Assembly: GCA_039096225.1 (NCBI GenBank)
Contig: JBBPEB010000006.1
Location: 545,501 to 609,500, forward strand
Length of the DNA: 64,000 nt
Source: Blastocystis sp. Blastoise
Lineage: Eukaryota > Sar > Bigyra > Opalinata > Blastocystidae
Direction of reading: 5' to 3'
The stretch's first letter is position 1, and each line of letters opens with the position of its first letter. A model generated the notes under the pieces. The model ran no database searches and was not told the DNA's origin. It saw only the letters and a program-made list of their open reading frames with translations. This document shows, piece after piece, positions 14,721 through 27,332 of this stretch. Position numbers and translations under genes: made by a program.

Positions 14721-17703
14721 ATAAGTTATATAGTTATATATATATATATTACTTTCATATTTGTAAAATCAGTATGTCCAACACCAATAATAATAAATGA
14801 AATACATTCTGTAGAGGCGTACATATGAAGAAAACAAAAAATATAAATTTATAATAACAAAAAAAAAGACAACAAATAGAATCAAATAAAGAATTACAAA
14901 TAATAATTAATGATATAATATATAAATTCAAAAATAAGAATAAAATGGATATTTTCACAAGTTCTTCAATTGTATCATCCATATCATCAATAATGCCATC
15001 TGTAATAATAAGACCAAGCATATACATACCTTTCTTTTCAATAAATTTAGCAGCACTATAGAATAAGATAATAATTCAACTAATGCACATATAAATATAT
15101 ATAATAATAATCACTGAAATATTTTTTAGTTGTTATATATATCAATAAATAGTTAAGTATATATATATATAATATACGTTACAAAGGAAATAATGGCAGG
15201 AGATAAGAATGTAGGTCCAGCGAGATCAACGCGTTTTATTGCATATCGATAATCGTTAAGAACATCAACAAAGTAACGTGCCTATAATATATAATTATAT
15301 ATAATTATATATAATAATATATATAATAATATATAATTATATATAATATATAATAATACATAATAATATATAATAATATATAATAATATATAATAAGTTA
15401 TATATTGTTAATAATTCAATAACAAAAATACTTCTGTCTTTTTCCCTTTTTCAGGTATAGGAAATATATATGGCGGGTCTTGTTCATTTCCTTTTATAAC
15501 CCCTCCAAAACCAAGAGCGGGAAGAACAAAAGTACCACAATATTGATCAATAATATTTCCTAGATATATGTAATCGATATAAACAAAAAAAAATCAATTG
15601 AAAAATATACCGATAGCTATCATAGCTTTTTCATAACTATATATCAATTATAGAATTAGAATATATATATATATATATATAGTATACCTGTTATGTTCAC
15701 TTGATATATAATGATTTGAATTGATATCATTCGGATCTCCATTTGAACTCGTCAAATCAATTGCAGTCTACATATATATATAGATATTATAATTTCTTTT
15801 ATTAGTATATAAAGTATTGAACAATCATTGATGCATTATATATAATAGCAAACAATAGAAAATAGAAAAAGTAAATAAAATCAATATAATAATATATTTT
15901 AATATAATTATGATGACTTTATAAATACCAATAAACAGAAACTCAGTCCATTTCGAACATAATCTTCAAAACTATATCCTTGAGAGACAGTTCTAGAACC
16001 ACTAACGTAACAATTACCAATACTATTTATAGTAAAAAGTCAAAAAAAAAACATATTAGAATTATTTTTTATTCAAAATATCTTACGTTATTAATTCTGA
16101 ATATAAAAATAATCATTTGTATATACCTTCTTCCAGTACTGTCCTGTAAGTTTAGAGTAGTATTATTAATTATATCTTGAACATTTGTCTATTTATATAA
16201 TAAATAAATTATTATTTATTTAAATTCACATCTATATACATTTGTTTTTCCAACTAATTCTGGTGAAGAACCTTTATTCTTTGTGAATAATTCAATACCA
16301 ATATTTTTCTATAATAATTATTATATAAATGTAATTAGTCTATTAACATATTATTATTATATATAAAAGAAATAAGAGAAAATATATATATATATATATA
16401 TATATACTCCATCTGTTGCTATTTCTTCATCAATTTTAGCAGTTTCAAAAGAATCAGTTCCTTTTTTCATTTCACTTTTATATATAACTTGGTCTACTCC
16501 ATGATGATTTCTTACATATTATTAAAGAAAATAAGATTATTACCAATTTTTTAAGTAGAATAATGATATATATAATATTATGTATAAAAGATATTTTTCA
16601 AAAAATAAAAGAAATCTGAATTACCTATTTTTTTTATAATATCTATAATATTATAAAACATACATAGAATGAATTATTATATATACCACTAAAATTAAAG
16701 TTTAAAGAAAGTAATCTCTTGTTACTGGTTGCAGGCTTTGTATTCTGTATGATCTATATAGATTCATGTTATATGAATATTAATATTTATATATATAATA
16801 TATATATTGAATTAGAATACTGTTTAAAATAATATATACATAAATATATACATTTATGGTACCTACTGGATTACCATCAAATCCTTTTAAAGGAAAAGAG
16901 ATATCACCTATCATATTACTTAAACTTGTTAATGGAAAAGATGAAACACCAAAAACATCACACTCTTTGACAGGTACCTATATAATAAATATTTAAAAGA
17001 ACCATTAAAATAGTATTCTTAATTATATGATATTATATTATATTATATTATATTATATTATTTATTCTATTATATTAATTATTATAATATTATTATATTT
17101 ATTACATTACATTATACTTAATATCATATTATAAAAATAGAAAAAAACTTTATATAATCAAATCAAATTCTATAAATCAAAATATATTTATATACCGAAT
17201 AAATGTCTTTTTCATTTTCGGGTTTTTGGAGCAACATCATCGCCATATTTTGAAAGAGCTCAAAACAATACAAAAAGGAAATACTACATGAGAATGTGCA
17301 ACTATAAATATAATTATAAATAGTTTCTATACATGATTATTGACTAATTGAAATGAGATACTCAATAGAGTTCCAAGTAATAGGATAACGATCGACCTCT
17401 ATCAAATCTCCTTTCACCAGTTTGAATATGCATATGAACAAATTTGGAAAAGATATAGAAGGAATAGTAAAATTCAAATTGAATGTGAACTTGAACTAAA
17501 TCAAAAACATATGTTTTAGATGATATATATTTACATAAAAATGGAAATTTTTAAATATAAATATTTACATCTAATTTATGAAACACTGTAGCTGATTCTG
17601 ATTCGATAATAGCTAATTCACCATCATTTTCAAGTAGAAGCACGCTTTTCTCAACATATTCGGTACTAGTCACTACACAAGAAGTGCTCATGCAGTTTCC
17701 CAT
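14286..17703 (-). CDS. Copine (C2A-C2B-vWA) with lipidation-type N-terminus
   Basis: A multi-exon gene with ATG at 17703 and TAA at 14286. The product starts MGNCMSTSC, with Gly2 for N-myristoylation and Cys4/Cys9 as possible palmitoylation sites, as in plant BONZAI copines; this suggests membrane anchoring. C2A segments follow (LVKGDLIEVDRYPITWNS), then C2B pieces (PLTSLSNMIGDISFPLKGF and RLLSLNFNFS). The copine vWA domain is complete. It has the MIDAS-like LLIAIDLTSSNGDP, the NHYISSEHNRYEKAMIAIG stretch, VLPALGFGG, GLIITDGIIDD, and the C-terminal FVPIEEMPNQTP and LAKIPTQICDYY blocks. Copines bind phospholipid in a calcium-dependent way and act at membranes. Introns are mostly 40-120 nt, several filled with TA repeats. 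I have not fixed every exon edge, especially in C2B. Confidence 0.88.
14631..14745. repeat. TA-rich microsatellite inside a copine intron
   Basis: Two long (AT)n runs separated by the short unit gttagataagttatatag, which occurs twice. It lies within an intron of the copine gene. Confidence 0.85.
15289..15400. repeat. ATATAAT-type repeat inside a copine intron
   Basis: Imperfect tandem units such as tatataattatatataataa fill the intron between two vWA exons (ARYFVDVLNDYRY and FPIPEKGKKTEVF). Confidence 0.75.
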
Positions 17704-17970
17704 TACTAATTAATTGTTAAATATATCTTGAAAACAAATAATTTATTTAAAAACTGTGTTTTAAAATTGTTTCAGTTTTTGAAAAACTACAAATTTTTTC
17801 TAATCATGTTCCAAAACCGAGAAGTACCTCATATTCGACAGAGAAACAAAACTTTAAAACTTTATAAAAACATATTCGTTTCTCTGTAGCAAATTCTCAG
17901 AATATTTAGTATGCAATATATTTTTAAAGAATTCTACGTTGATGTAAAGAAGACAAGAAAATAAAAGCAT

Positions 17971-18044
17971 GCTTCTGTGGCGCAATTGGATAGCGCACCA
18001 GACTTCTAATCTGGGGGTTCTGAGTTCAAGTCTCAGCTGGAGCT
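17971..18044 (+). tRNA. tRNA-Arg (anticodon TCT)
   Basis: 74 nt with a complete cloverleaf: acceptor GCTTCTG against CTGGAGC (one T-T mismatch), D stem GCGC/GCGC, anticodon stem CCAGA/TCTGG with loop CTTCTAA, and T stem CTGAG/CTCAG with loop TTCAAGT. The anticodon is TCT and there is no intron. The internal promoter A box (TGGCGCAATTGG) and B box (GTTCAAGTC) fit RNA polymerase III consensus. AGA is the dominant Arg codon expected in such an AT-rich genome. Confidence 0.96.
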
Positions 18045-18048
18045 TCTC

Positions 18049-18055
18049 TTTTTTT
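18049..18055 (+). terminator. Pol III T-run terminator
   Basis: Seven T residues begin 5 bases after the tRNA 3' end, the standard RNA polymerase III stop signal. Confidence 0.85.
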
Positions 18056-18080
18056 GTTTCTTTTAATTTTTCTATTTGTT

Positions 18081-18602
18081 GGTTTTATTATTTGTAATCT
18101 AATAATGAGCATCGAAAGTTGTTTGTTACCTATTTTAAATCTAGAGTTTTTAATTGCACCATTAGAATACCAAAATAAAGACTCAAGGAAATCATGATTT
18201 TTGATAAATGCACTTATATGTTCTTCACAATACTATAGACTATTATGTAAAATAAATTATACTAAATTTTTAGTCAAATTCTTATAAATAAATCTTTTTT
18301 CACATTTATTCGTTAAAGCAGAAATTATCATAAAAATGTTATCAAATTTCTTTATTTCCTGAACTTTTTAAAGAAGAAGCGTTTATATACATTTAAAAAA
18401 AATAAAATATAATCGTTGTGTATGATATATCGATCTTTATATAATAGACATATTATATATGCTTTTTAATACGATTGTTGCCGTTTGAAAATAAAATTCC
18501 ACTTTTTATTTATTAAATTTTAGTATATTCTTATTCTTAACTATAATACATAACGTTTAACATAATTTACATTTACTAAGATATCATAATTTACATGAAA
18601 AA
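18081..18602. other. Spacer between the two tRNA-Arg genes
   Basis: AT-rich, with no gene seen. It would be the loop if the inverted repeat paired. Confidence 0.6.
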
Positions 18603-18627
18603 AACAAATAGAAAAATTAAACGAAAC

Positions 18628-18634
18628 AAAAAAA
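18628..18634 (-). terminator. Pol III T-run terminator (second copy)
   Basis: Seven A residues on the + strand, which read as seven T on the - strand just after the tRNA 3' end. Confidence 0.85.
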
Positions 18635-18638
18635 GAGA

Positions 18639-18712
18639 AGCTCCAGCTGAGACTTGAACTCAGAACCCCCAGATTAGAAGTCTGGTGCGCTATCCAATTG
18701 CGCCACAGAAGC
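18639..18712 (-). tRNA. tRNA-Arg (anticodon TCT), second copy
   Basis: Identical in sequence to the + strand copy, including the acceptor mismatch. The two genes face each other with their 3' ends about 595 bp apart. Confidence 0.96.
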
Positions 18713-18884
18713 ATGCTTTTATTTTCTTATCTTCTTTACATCAACGTAGAATCATTAATCTCAAACTAGCACTAATTTACTAAAAATCCTTCAAAGTGTT
18801 GTTGCGTCAAAGTTTTTATATTGTTAAATATTAGATATCTCATTCAATTATTGATTACAGTTGTATTGTAATAATTTAATATAT

Positions 18885-21800
18885 ATGAAAGAGATTCTGC
18901 TTATTTTAATTCTTCTTTTCGTTGAATGTAATATGTTTCTTGTTTATATCCAGAATCTATATATCCTAGGTATTGCAATACATCCAAATAATCTGCATGC
19001 GATTGAAATAACCCAGAAAACGGATACTTTTATTTCGTTAGATTCATTCCTGGTTCGTATATCAACTCAGAACTATACGGATGTGTCTAAACTATCTGAC
19101 ATATCTATATTTTACAGAAATGATCACGTTTATTATACTTATTATTCAACAGTGTCACTGAAATTAAGTTATTCACTTTGTTTTACTTATGTGTATGCAC
19201 TATGAATTATATTATAATATTAATATTTTTCTAGAAAGCATTTAAACAAGGAATCCTCAATACAGACCACTTTACGATTGCATAATGTCGTTCTTTCAGA
19301 GCACAATTATCAAGTAACATCCTCTGAGAATTCTACACATTATTGTGTTCCTCTTGAATGTATACTTTTAAAAATCTTACTTATAATTATATTATTATTC
19401 TAGTTCATAATATTAAGGATTTCGGTAATATTCTTATTAAGGATAATAAAAATTCATGTTTTTGGAACACTATTTTATTAAAGAATAATTCCCAATTTAA
19501 AATGAATTTAGATAGAAATACAGATTATTATTATTATTATTATTTAATAGATAATAATATACATTCTGATCAATCTATTACGTTTCATTTCAGTCGATTT
19601 GATATATTATATCTATTTGTAAATTCTATTTCTATTTATGAAATCGATTCGTATATATAATGATAATAATAATTATTCAGTTGTTTTGACATTTATTGCT
19701 TAATTTTTATAATTCTTATATTTATTTCCATATATATAGGTCTGAAAAAATATCAAGTCAATTACAAACGACATATATAACGTATATATATGTATAGTTT
19801 TTTTGTTATATATTACCTTTATATACATACATTTATATGGATATGTAGTATATATTATTATTACTCCTATACTATATATAGTATAACATGCCCATTATCT
19901 CTTCTGTTAAAAGATCTCTCAACTTATTCTTTAGATATTCGTATTATTATGAATAAGTCCACTCATTCTATTTCTCCTTTTCTTATTCAATTTCATGATT
20001 ATAAAGGTATATAAGTTATTATATTATATGTTTATTATATGTTTATTATATGTTTATTATATTTATTATAGTATTATTTTTATATCAAGTATTAAATATA
20101 TAATATATTATAATAATAATAATATATATATATTGATTTATTATAATCCTACATAAAAAGAATCTAGACACAAATTCTTTTATATCTTTATATATTCTTC
20201 TTCATTACTATATACATATCATTATATTTATATAGATATGGCTTCATTAATGTATATAACACATTTTTCTTGTTCATCATTTCTATATCTTGAATCTCTA
20301 CCTTCTTATATCATATATCCATCATTAAATGATTTAATCTCTACTTCTATTACTTGTTCTACATCTATAAATACATTCCTATTTATAGATTCTATATATA
20401 TACTATATCCTAATATTTCTTCTTCTATGTATTATACAGCAATATATATATCTTCAATTATAGACTCTTATAAACATCTCTATTCATATTCATATCCTAT
20501 TACTACAAAGAGTTATTTGCTAAATTCTTCTTCTATTCATTCTTTTTCTTCAATTTATTTTAATATACAAATATATCCTATATATTCAACTATATCAATT
20601 CAATCTTATTCATCTATACATCAAATCTATAATCCTTATTATTCTTATTTATCAAGTTATAATCTCTCTTCAATCTCTTTATTCTCTATGAATAAAATAT
20701 TTTCAAAAACTAATAATACTATTCAATCTATTCATAAGACTATATCTTCCTGGAATACTGTTCCTAAAGATCGAAATACAGAATTATCATATCCACAATC
20801 AGAAATTATGACATATATATATTCTGATATATCTATTTCTCCAACAAATCAATTATATAATAAATTTAGTACTCGACCTTCTCTTCCTTCTTCTTTATCT
20901 ATAGACACAATTGAAGGAACTATTACTGGCTCACTTGATTTTAATAATACTATACAAATAACTATTTATGCTTATAATAAATATACACAGTCACCTTCTT
21001 CATTTGTAATTACATTTAAACCTACTTCTTGTCCTATTGGACGTTGTGTACTTCTCTATATGCATAAATCAAGTACAAGTACAAATAACTATGAAAAAGT
21101 AACTGTTACAGCAAATGATAATACAAAACTGACTGTTTTTGAAGGAGGAAAAGAAGGTACGATTGAATTTCGAAGACGATGTATATGTAATCAAGATTAT
21201 TATATTACATTAGAAACAACTTCTACAGAAGGTTGGGAAGATCAATCTTATTTAGAATTATCTATTAATCCTATGAATATTAATCATACTATATCTCTTG
21301 GAAGATATACATTGTTTTCAGAAACTTCTAAAATATATACATTATCATCAATATTGAATACACTTTCAATAACAACTCTTTATTATTATTACACAGATAT
21401 TATTCCTAATAATTGGTATAATGATACTACTTCTGAAATGGAATGGAATAAACAAGAAACCACAATAAATGATGATTTCAGTATTAAAACAAAAAATAGA
21501 TATGTATTCTTAAAAATATCTTTACCGTTATATAGTTTAACAAATCAAATTATGTCTTGGTTCTTTATGTATAGAAGTCCTTATATACCTGATAATAATA
21601 TAGGTATACGATTGTATATAAATGAAAAATTATTTACAAATTATAATTTTGGTGATTCAAATGAAGAAAAATGCTTTTTATCTTCTTTTTGCTCTTTCGA
21701 ATCAAATGAATATTCTTTAGATAATAAAGATAATAATATAGATAATAAAGATTATAATAATAAAGATTATTATGAGAATAATAATGATAATAATAATGAT

Positions 21801-24800
21801 AATAATAAAAATTTTAATAATAAAGATGATAATAATACATTTAATAATAATAAAGATAATACATATAATAATAATGAAATTACTTCTATAAATACAATAT
21901 GGAGATCTACTAATGGTGTGATATCCAGTATTTATAATAAAAATGGATTCTTTAATATAACTATGGGAATTGATTTAAAAATAAGTCAAGAACTATTATT
22001 TCCTTTTAATGGTGTATTCTATATATATAAAGATCCATCTCTATCGATTACTCATCTATTTGATTTTGAATCAATGTCTACATCTCCTTCTTCTTCTATT
22101 ATTCATGCACTAGATATGTATCCAGGACATTTCTGGTATACAACTCCTTCTACTTGGAATTCTATGGCCACTATATATATACATACAAAAAATAATGAAG
22201 TAAATCATGTTAATAAAATTTGTTTTATTTCGTCAAGACTTTTTCCAGAATATGATCCTTATAACATTATTATTAAACGATCCTTATATACTTATTCTTA
22301 TCCTATATTATCTTATACACAAATACGTTGGAAAGGAAGACATACTCGTAAATGTTTATATATAGAAGATAATAACAGTTATATAACAAATATTACTATA
22401 GAATTATTTGAACATATCGATCAAATGGATAATATGCAATATATGTTAACAGAAATTGAATTATATTCTATTGATATAAATAACTTAATTATGCCTTCAT
22501 TATCTATTACTCCTCAATATATAGAGGGATATGTAAATATTCCTATTCCTTATCAATATTCCAGTTCCGAATATTATACACATTTCTCTATATCTTCTCC
22601 TTCTTTTCCTTCTCTTCTTATTGATTCAACTTCTGGAACTATATATGGTCAATTCAATACAACTTTAGAGAAAACTTCTCTTTATTATGATATTCAAACA
22701 GTTCAAGGACAAATTATTCAATATACTGGATCTATAGAAATTAATATATGTAATAATACAAAAGGTATTATTTCATTTTTGTTTCCAGCTTATTTAAAAC
22801 CTTACGATGTTATTATTACATTAAAGAATACATATAATGGTATTACAAGAATACAATCGTTAACTGTGTATCGCAAAGATCAATATTTATATTTATGTGA
22901 ATATATTGATATATATTCTATTACTATTTCTACTTCTATTTTTTATCCATGGTATAATACTCCATTTTATATATATACACAAAAGAATAATTTAATTTAT
23001 CAAGGTATCTTATCTTCTCAACTATTTCATATTACTCTTTATCATACAATTGGAGATATATTTTCACCCAAAACTTCTTTATGGAGATATTTGAATATAG
23101 ATACACCTGCAAATAATCAATGGTATACTAAAGAATATGATAATACTTTATGGCCTAAAGCTATTACTATATCATTACCTCCTCCTTTTGGAATAACACA
23201 ATATTATAAAACACAGTTTTATATATATACATTATCATTATATTCTATATTACAAATTACTATACATACTTATGGAGGATTTGTATTTTATTTTAATAAC
23301 CATGAATTTATTCGATATAATTTACCAGAAGGAACAATCACATATGAAACACCATCTATTGAAGAGAATATAGAATCCTATGATTTTACATTTCATATTC
23401 CATTATTTTATGTGAATAGTAGTATTAATGCAAATATTATAGGTATAGAAATACATAAGAAGACTCAATTACCTTCAATTCTTGATTTTGATATACATGG
23501 TTTATTAATAGAACAGAAACCAAATTTAATTAACGATGGTATTTTATCTTCAAATGTCAATATATTAGATACATATTCATTAATATTTTTAATTGATCAT
23601 AATGTAAATACATATTTCTATACGAATTCTTTATGTACAGATGCTTATTTTGATTATATATATAATAATAATAAGAGAGTTTATGTGAATTCCTATAGTA
23701 TTCAAAGTACATCATCGTGTAATCAATTACATCCTTCATCTTGGATATTTCAAGGGAGTAATAATCACGGGGAATCATGGACTTTATTGCATTTTGCATA
23801 TAATGAATATTTTATTCATTATAATCAAACAAAAACATTTTTCTTTACTAATAATATTGGATATAATATATATAGAATAACAATTAAGAATTGTACAAAT
23901 ACTCCATTAGCTCCTGTATCAAATGTCACATGCCCTTCTTATGGTTTTCAATTACAAGGAATTCAGTTTAGTGTGAAAGAAGCTGAATATAGTTGTACTG
24001 CTATTTCTCCATATAATAATGCTTTTGAAAATACATATAGTTATCAATCCTGTCCTATATATTATAAAGGTATAAAAAGACGTTTATGTAGAAATAAACA
24101 ATTTGAAGGAGAAGAAAATTTATGTGAATCACAAGTAGATTTATCATTTAATTATTTGAATTATACACCTACATTATATGTTAATATATCTGTTTATTTA
24201 AAATCTACTTTAAATTATCCTTCTGATTCGATTACTAGTATTCCTTCTCTTCCTGCTTCTCTTTCTTTTGATAATTATGGTAATATTTATGGAATACCCT
24301 TATCTTCTATGAATCCTACTACATATTCTATAACAGCGATTATTAATAATATTCATATTACCTCTTCTTTAACCTTTCAAATTCTTATAGGACAATGTTT
24401 ACAAGAAGATCAATGGCCATTAACAGTTGCAGGTACAAATTTTACTATATTATGTCCAGATCCTATTAATTATGAAGGATTTATTACTCGATATTGTTCT
24501 TCAATACCTCCTTTCTTATGGTCAGATATATATAATAATTGTACATTAAAGAAACCTTATATATCTTATCCTGAATCAGTAGTTATTTTATATCGTGATG
24601 ATTATATTACTCCAATTGTTCCTGATTTAACAACAGGTGATTTTTATCATATTTCTATTATTCCAGAATTACCTGAAGGATTGAAATTTTATGAGAAAAC
24701 AGGTATTGTTGACGGTATGCCTACAGTAGAGAAAACTACAGAACATACAGTTACTATTATTAACTCTCAAGGGAAATTCAGTACAACTATAAAACTTATG

Positions 24801-25550
24801 ATAGTTCGTTTAGAATGTTCGAAAGAAGATGGATGGAGTGTCACTACACAATATCAATATGCATATAAATTATGTCCTTTAGGATATGATGGTGTTCAAA
24901 CACGTTTTTGTCGACATGTCTCTTATGGTAAATGTGAATGGGGTGATATTAATATGAAGAATTGTTTTATATATGATAATAATGAAAAACCAGGATCGAA
25001 TAAATTATTTGTATATATATCTTTTATTATGGAAGGTATTCATTCTATTTCTTTTTCTGATCCTTATTCCTATGAACAATTTCGACAGTTCTTTGAGAAT
25101 TATATGGTTTCAACATCTATCTCTACATATTCAATCCGAATTATAACAATTCGACAAACATCTATTACTTCTGTTTCTATCGTTATTTGTATACATATAA
25201 AATCATCTTCTTATGATACATTTAAAAATATAATATATAAATTTATTAACGATTCTTATGATAATCCAAATACTCTTATTTATATATGTCAAAAAAGTAA
25301 TATTTCTGCATTCACTTCTGTTTCTTCTATATCTTTTGAAGGAGATGGATTTCAAAAAGTTACTAATGGATTTGAACTTGATGCATTTACTATTGTTATT
25401 ATATGTACTGCTTGTGCTATTCTTTTATGCTTAATTTCTATAGGAATATGCTGTGCTTTACCTAAAATCAAATTATATTATCGATTAAAAAGTATTAAAA
25501 GTGAATATAAAAGACGACTTCCTAATGAACCACGTGTATTACCCATGTAA
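18885..25550 (+). CDS. Giant type I surface protein with galactose-binding-like, F5/8C-like and He_PIG Ig-like domains
   Basis: Six exons join in frame: 18885-19192, 19235-19359, 19404-19650, 19740-19781, 19882-20006 and 20236-25550 (2,053 residues). I chose ATG 18885 because it opens a signal peptide (MKEILLILILLFVE). Putative Ig-like He_PIG modules, with a G-x-I-x-G-type turn after an LPxxL strand, lie near residues 478-535, 1036-1110, 1585-1660 and 1722-1795. Galactose-binding-like units carry the W-Y-N-D-x-x-x-x-W and FVFYFNNHEFIRYNLPEG patterns, and one F5/8C-like unit has SSWIFQGSNNHGESWTLLH. Two Cys-rich modules (CP..Y.G...R.C) resemble Sushi or hormone-receptor modules. One helix (AFTIVIICTACAILLCLISI, about residues 1999-2024) and a basic tail of about 30 residues end the protein. 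An Asn/Asp-rich run is encoded at 21714-21880. It is probably an adhesion or recognition protein. Confidence 0.88.
21714..21880 (+). repeat. AAT/GAT-rich low-complexity insert
   Basis: In-frame Asn, Asp and Lys codons (NNKDYNNKD type) interrupt a galactose-binding-like module of the surface protein. This is typical of codon-repeat expansion in AT-rich protist exons. Confidence 0.85.
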
Positions 25551-26249
25551 ATGTTTACTATGTAAAAAATTTTATTTTATTAAAGTACTTATTAGTATAT
25601 ACTTAAAGATATATTTTAAATCACATTTTAGTCATTTATAACACTGTTTTAATTTCTTAATAAATACTTTTTTTCTTTTTTATTGATATATTCTTTTCAT
25701 TTTTCAAATTATTTGTGTTTATAATTATTCTCGTTGCTTCTACAAATCAATCATCATTTTTAAATACATAAATCTATACATCGTTTAGTCTTATTATAAA
25801 AAAAAACATAATAACTCTCTTGATCCAAGTAAATCATCATGACAATGTTTATTATGACAATTTTTATATTTCAAAACTTGCTGAATTACAAAAATAAAAC
25901 AATAAACACTCACAATATTTAAAAATAAAACTTTATTTCTCAGATTCAATACAATTGTGTCCATTTTTTTTCTGAAGCTATAGTTACTAATCATGTGTAT
26001 GTATCACAAACAAATAATATACGAATTATACTATTTAAACTTGATTAGAATATACTAGGAACGATTTTTAAAATCAATAAGAATAAACATGAAGAATTAT
26101 ATTTTTAGACTTCCTTCAAAGAAATAACCAAGGGGAAATAAGAGAAAATTAAATGTATTATTATCTTGGTTATGTTTTTGTATTTAATAAAAAAGACTTC
26201 TTTTATCCGAAATTTTTCATTTATTTATTGTTATTTGAAAAGAATAAGT
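25551..26249. other. Spacer between surface-protein gene and CTR9
   Basis: Holds the 3' UTR of the surface protein and the CTR9 promoter. A 66-codon - strand frame at 25794-25994 contains one hydrophobic segment and a Cys/His cluster (CHNKHCHDD). I cannot tell whether it is real. Confidence 0.45.
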
Positions 26250-27293
26250 ATGGAAGTGGAACCAAGTACTGCTGACATGCCAGAAGAGACTCATCTTCGA
26301 TCATTTAAGATTCAAATGTTGCATTCAGATCAATATGTAGAAATATTTGAAGATGAATTGCCTGATGATCCTAAGGAAATCATTGGGTTGATGGTCAATG
26401 AAATGGCTCCTTTAAAAATATGGATTCAAATTGCTGTATTTGTTGTTTCATTTACTTTTCTTCTTTAATTTTTTCTTCTAATAGTTGTAATATGCTTCAT
26501 TTTTTAATGAAATGATTATATTCACATATATTTTATTATTTTTAGGCTGAGTATTGGAAACAGAAAAAATATACACAATTCAAAACTATGTTAACTCAAG
26601 TTAGTGGTGATAATCTTCCTCCTGTATTATCAAATCAATATGAAGAACGTGTGACTATTCTCAACTATTTGACTTTCTATGAAGTATCTTTTATTGGAAT
26701 GATTCAAATGTTATATTATTTTTATATTTTTAGATTCAATTTTGCAATGATATTAATACTGAAAATGCTATAGTATACACTTATTATAAAATTATATAAT
26801 AATTGTTTTTAATGTTATATATATATATATATAGATAAATGACTTGATGAGACGTTCTGAAATTTTGGCCCAAGCGGATCCACGATTATTATCTTCTATT
26901 TTTATTATTAAAGGAATTTATAGATATAAAAAAGTATATATGTTATTGTTTTTATTTGTAAAATAATTTAATTGTTTTTATGTTATTATGTTATTATATA
27001 TATATATAGGGTGATTATGGTAAGGCTTCTGAAGCATTTAATGCTGGATTAAAAGAAGATAGATATAGTATTTCTGCTTTAGTGGGTATATATTATATAT
27101 TATATATTATATATTATATATTATATATTATATATTATATATTATATATTATATATTATATATTATATATTATATATATAGGAATAGGACTTATATCTTT
27201 AAATAATGGTAAATATGAAGATGCACGTAAAGCATTTAAAACTGCACTTATACGTATATATATATATATTATGAGTATAATAATAATAATAAT

Positions 27294-27332
<39 letters not shown>

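Larger units (their letters stand above)
17931..18080 (+). repeat. Left arm of 150-bp inverted repeat carrying tRNA-Arg
   Basis: This arm matches the reverse complement of 18603-18752 with two differences that I can see, one in the 5' flank (agacaag versus agataag) and one in the 3' flank (tttct versus tttcg). The tRNA body is identical. About 520 bp of unrelated sequence separates the arms. Confidence 0.93.
18603..18752 (-). repeat. Right arm of 150-bp inverted repeat carrying tRNA-Arg
   Basis: Reverse-complement partner of 17931-18080. It includes the tRNA plus about 40 bp of conserved 5' flank and 36 bp of 3' flank. Confidence 0.93.

Noticed and set aside
25794-25994. 66-codon - frame with one hydrophobic segment and a Cys/His cluster
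   Set aside because: Could be a small membrane protein, but no family, start context or splice evidence supports it.
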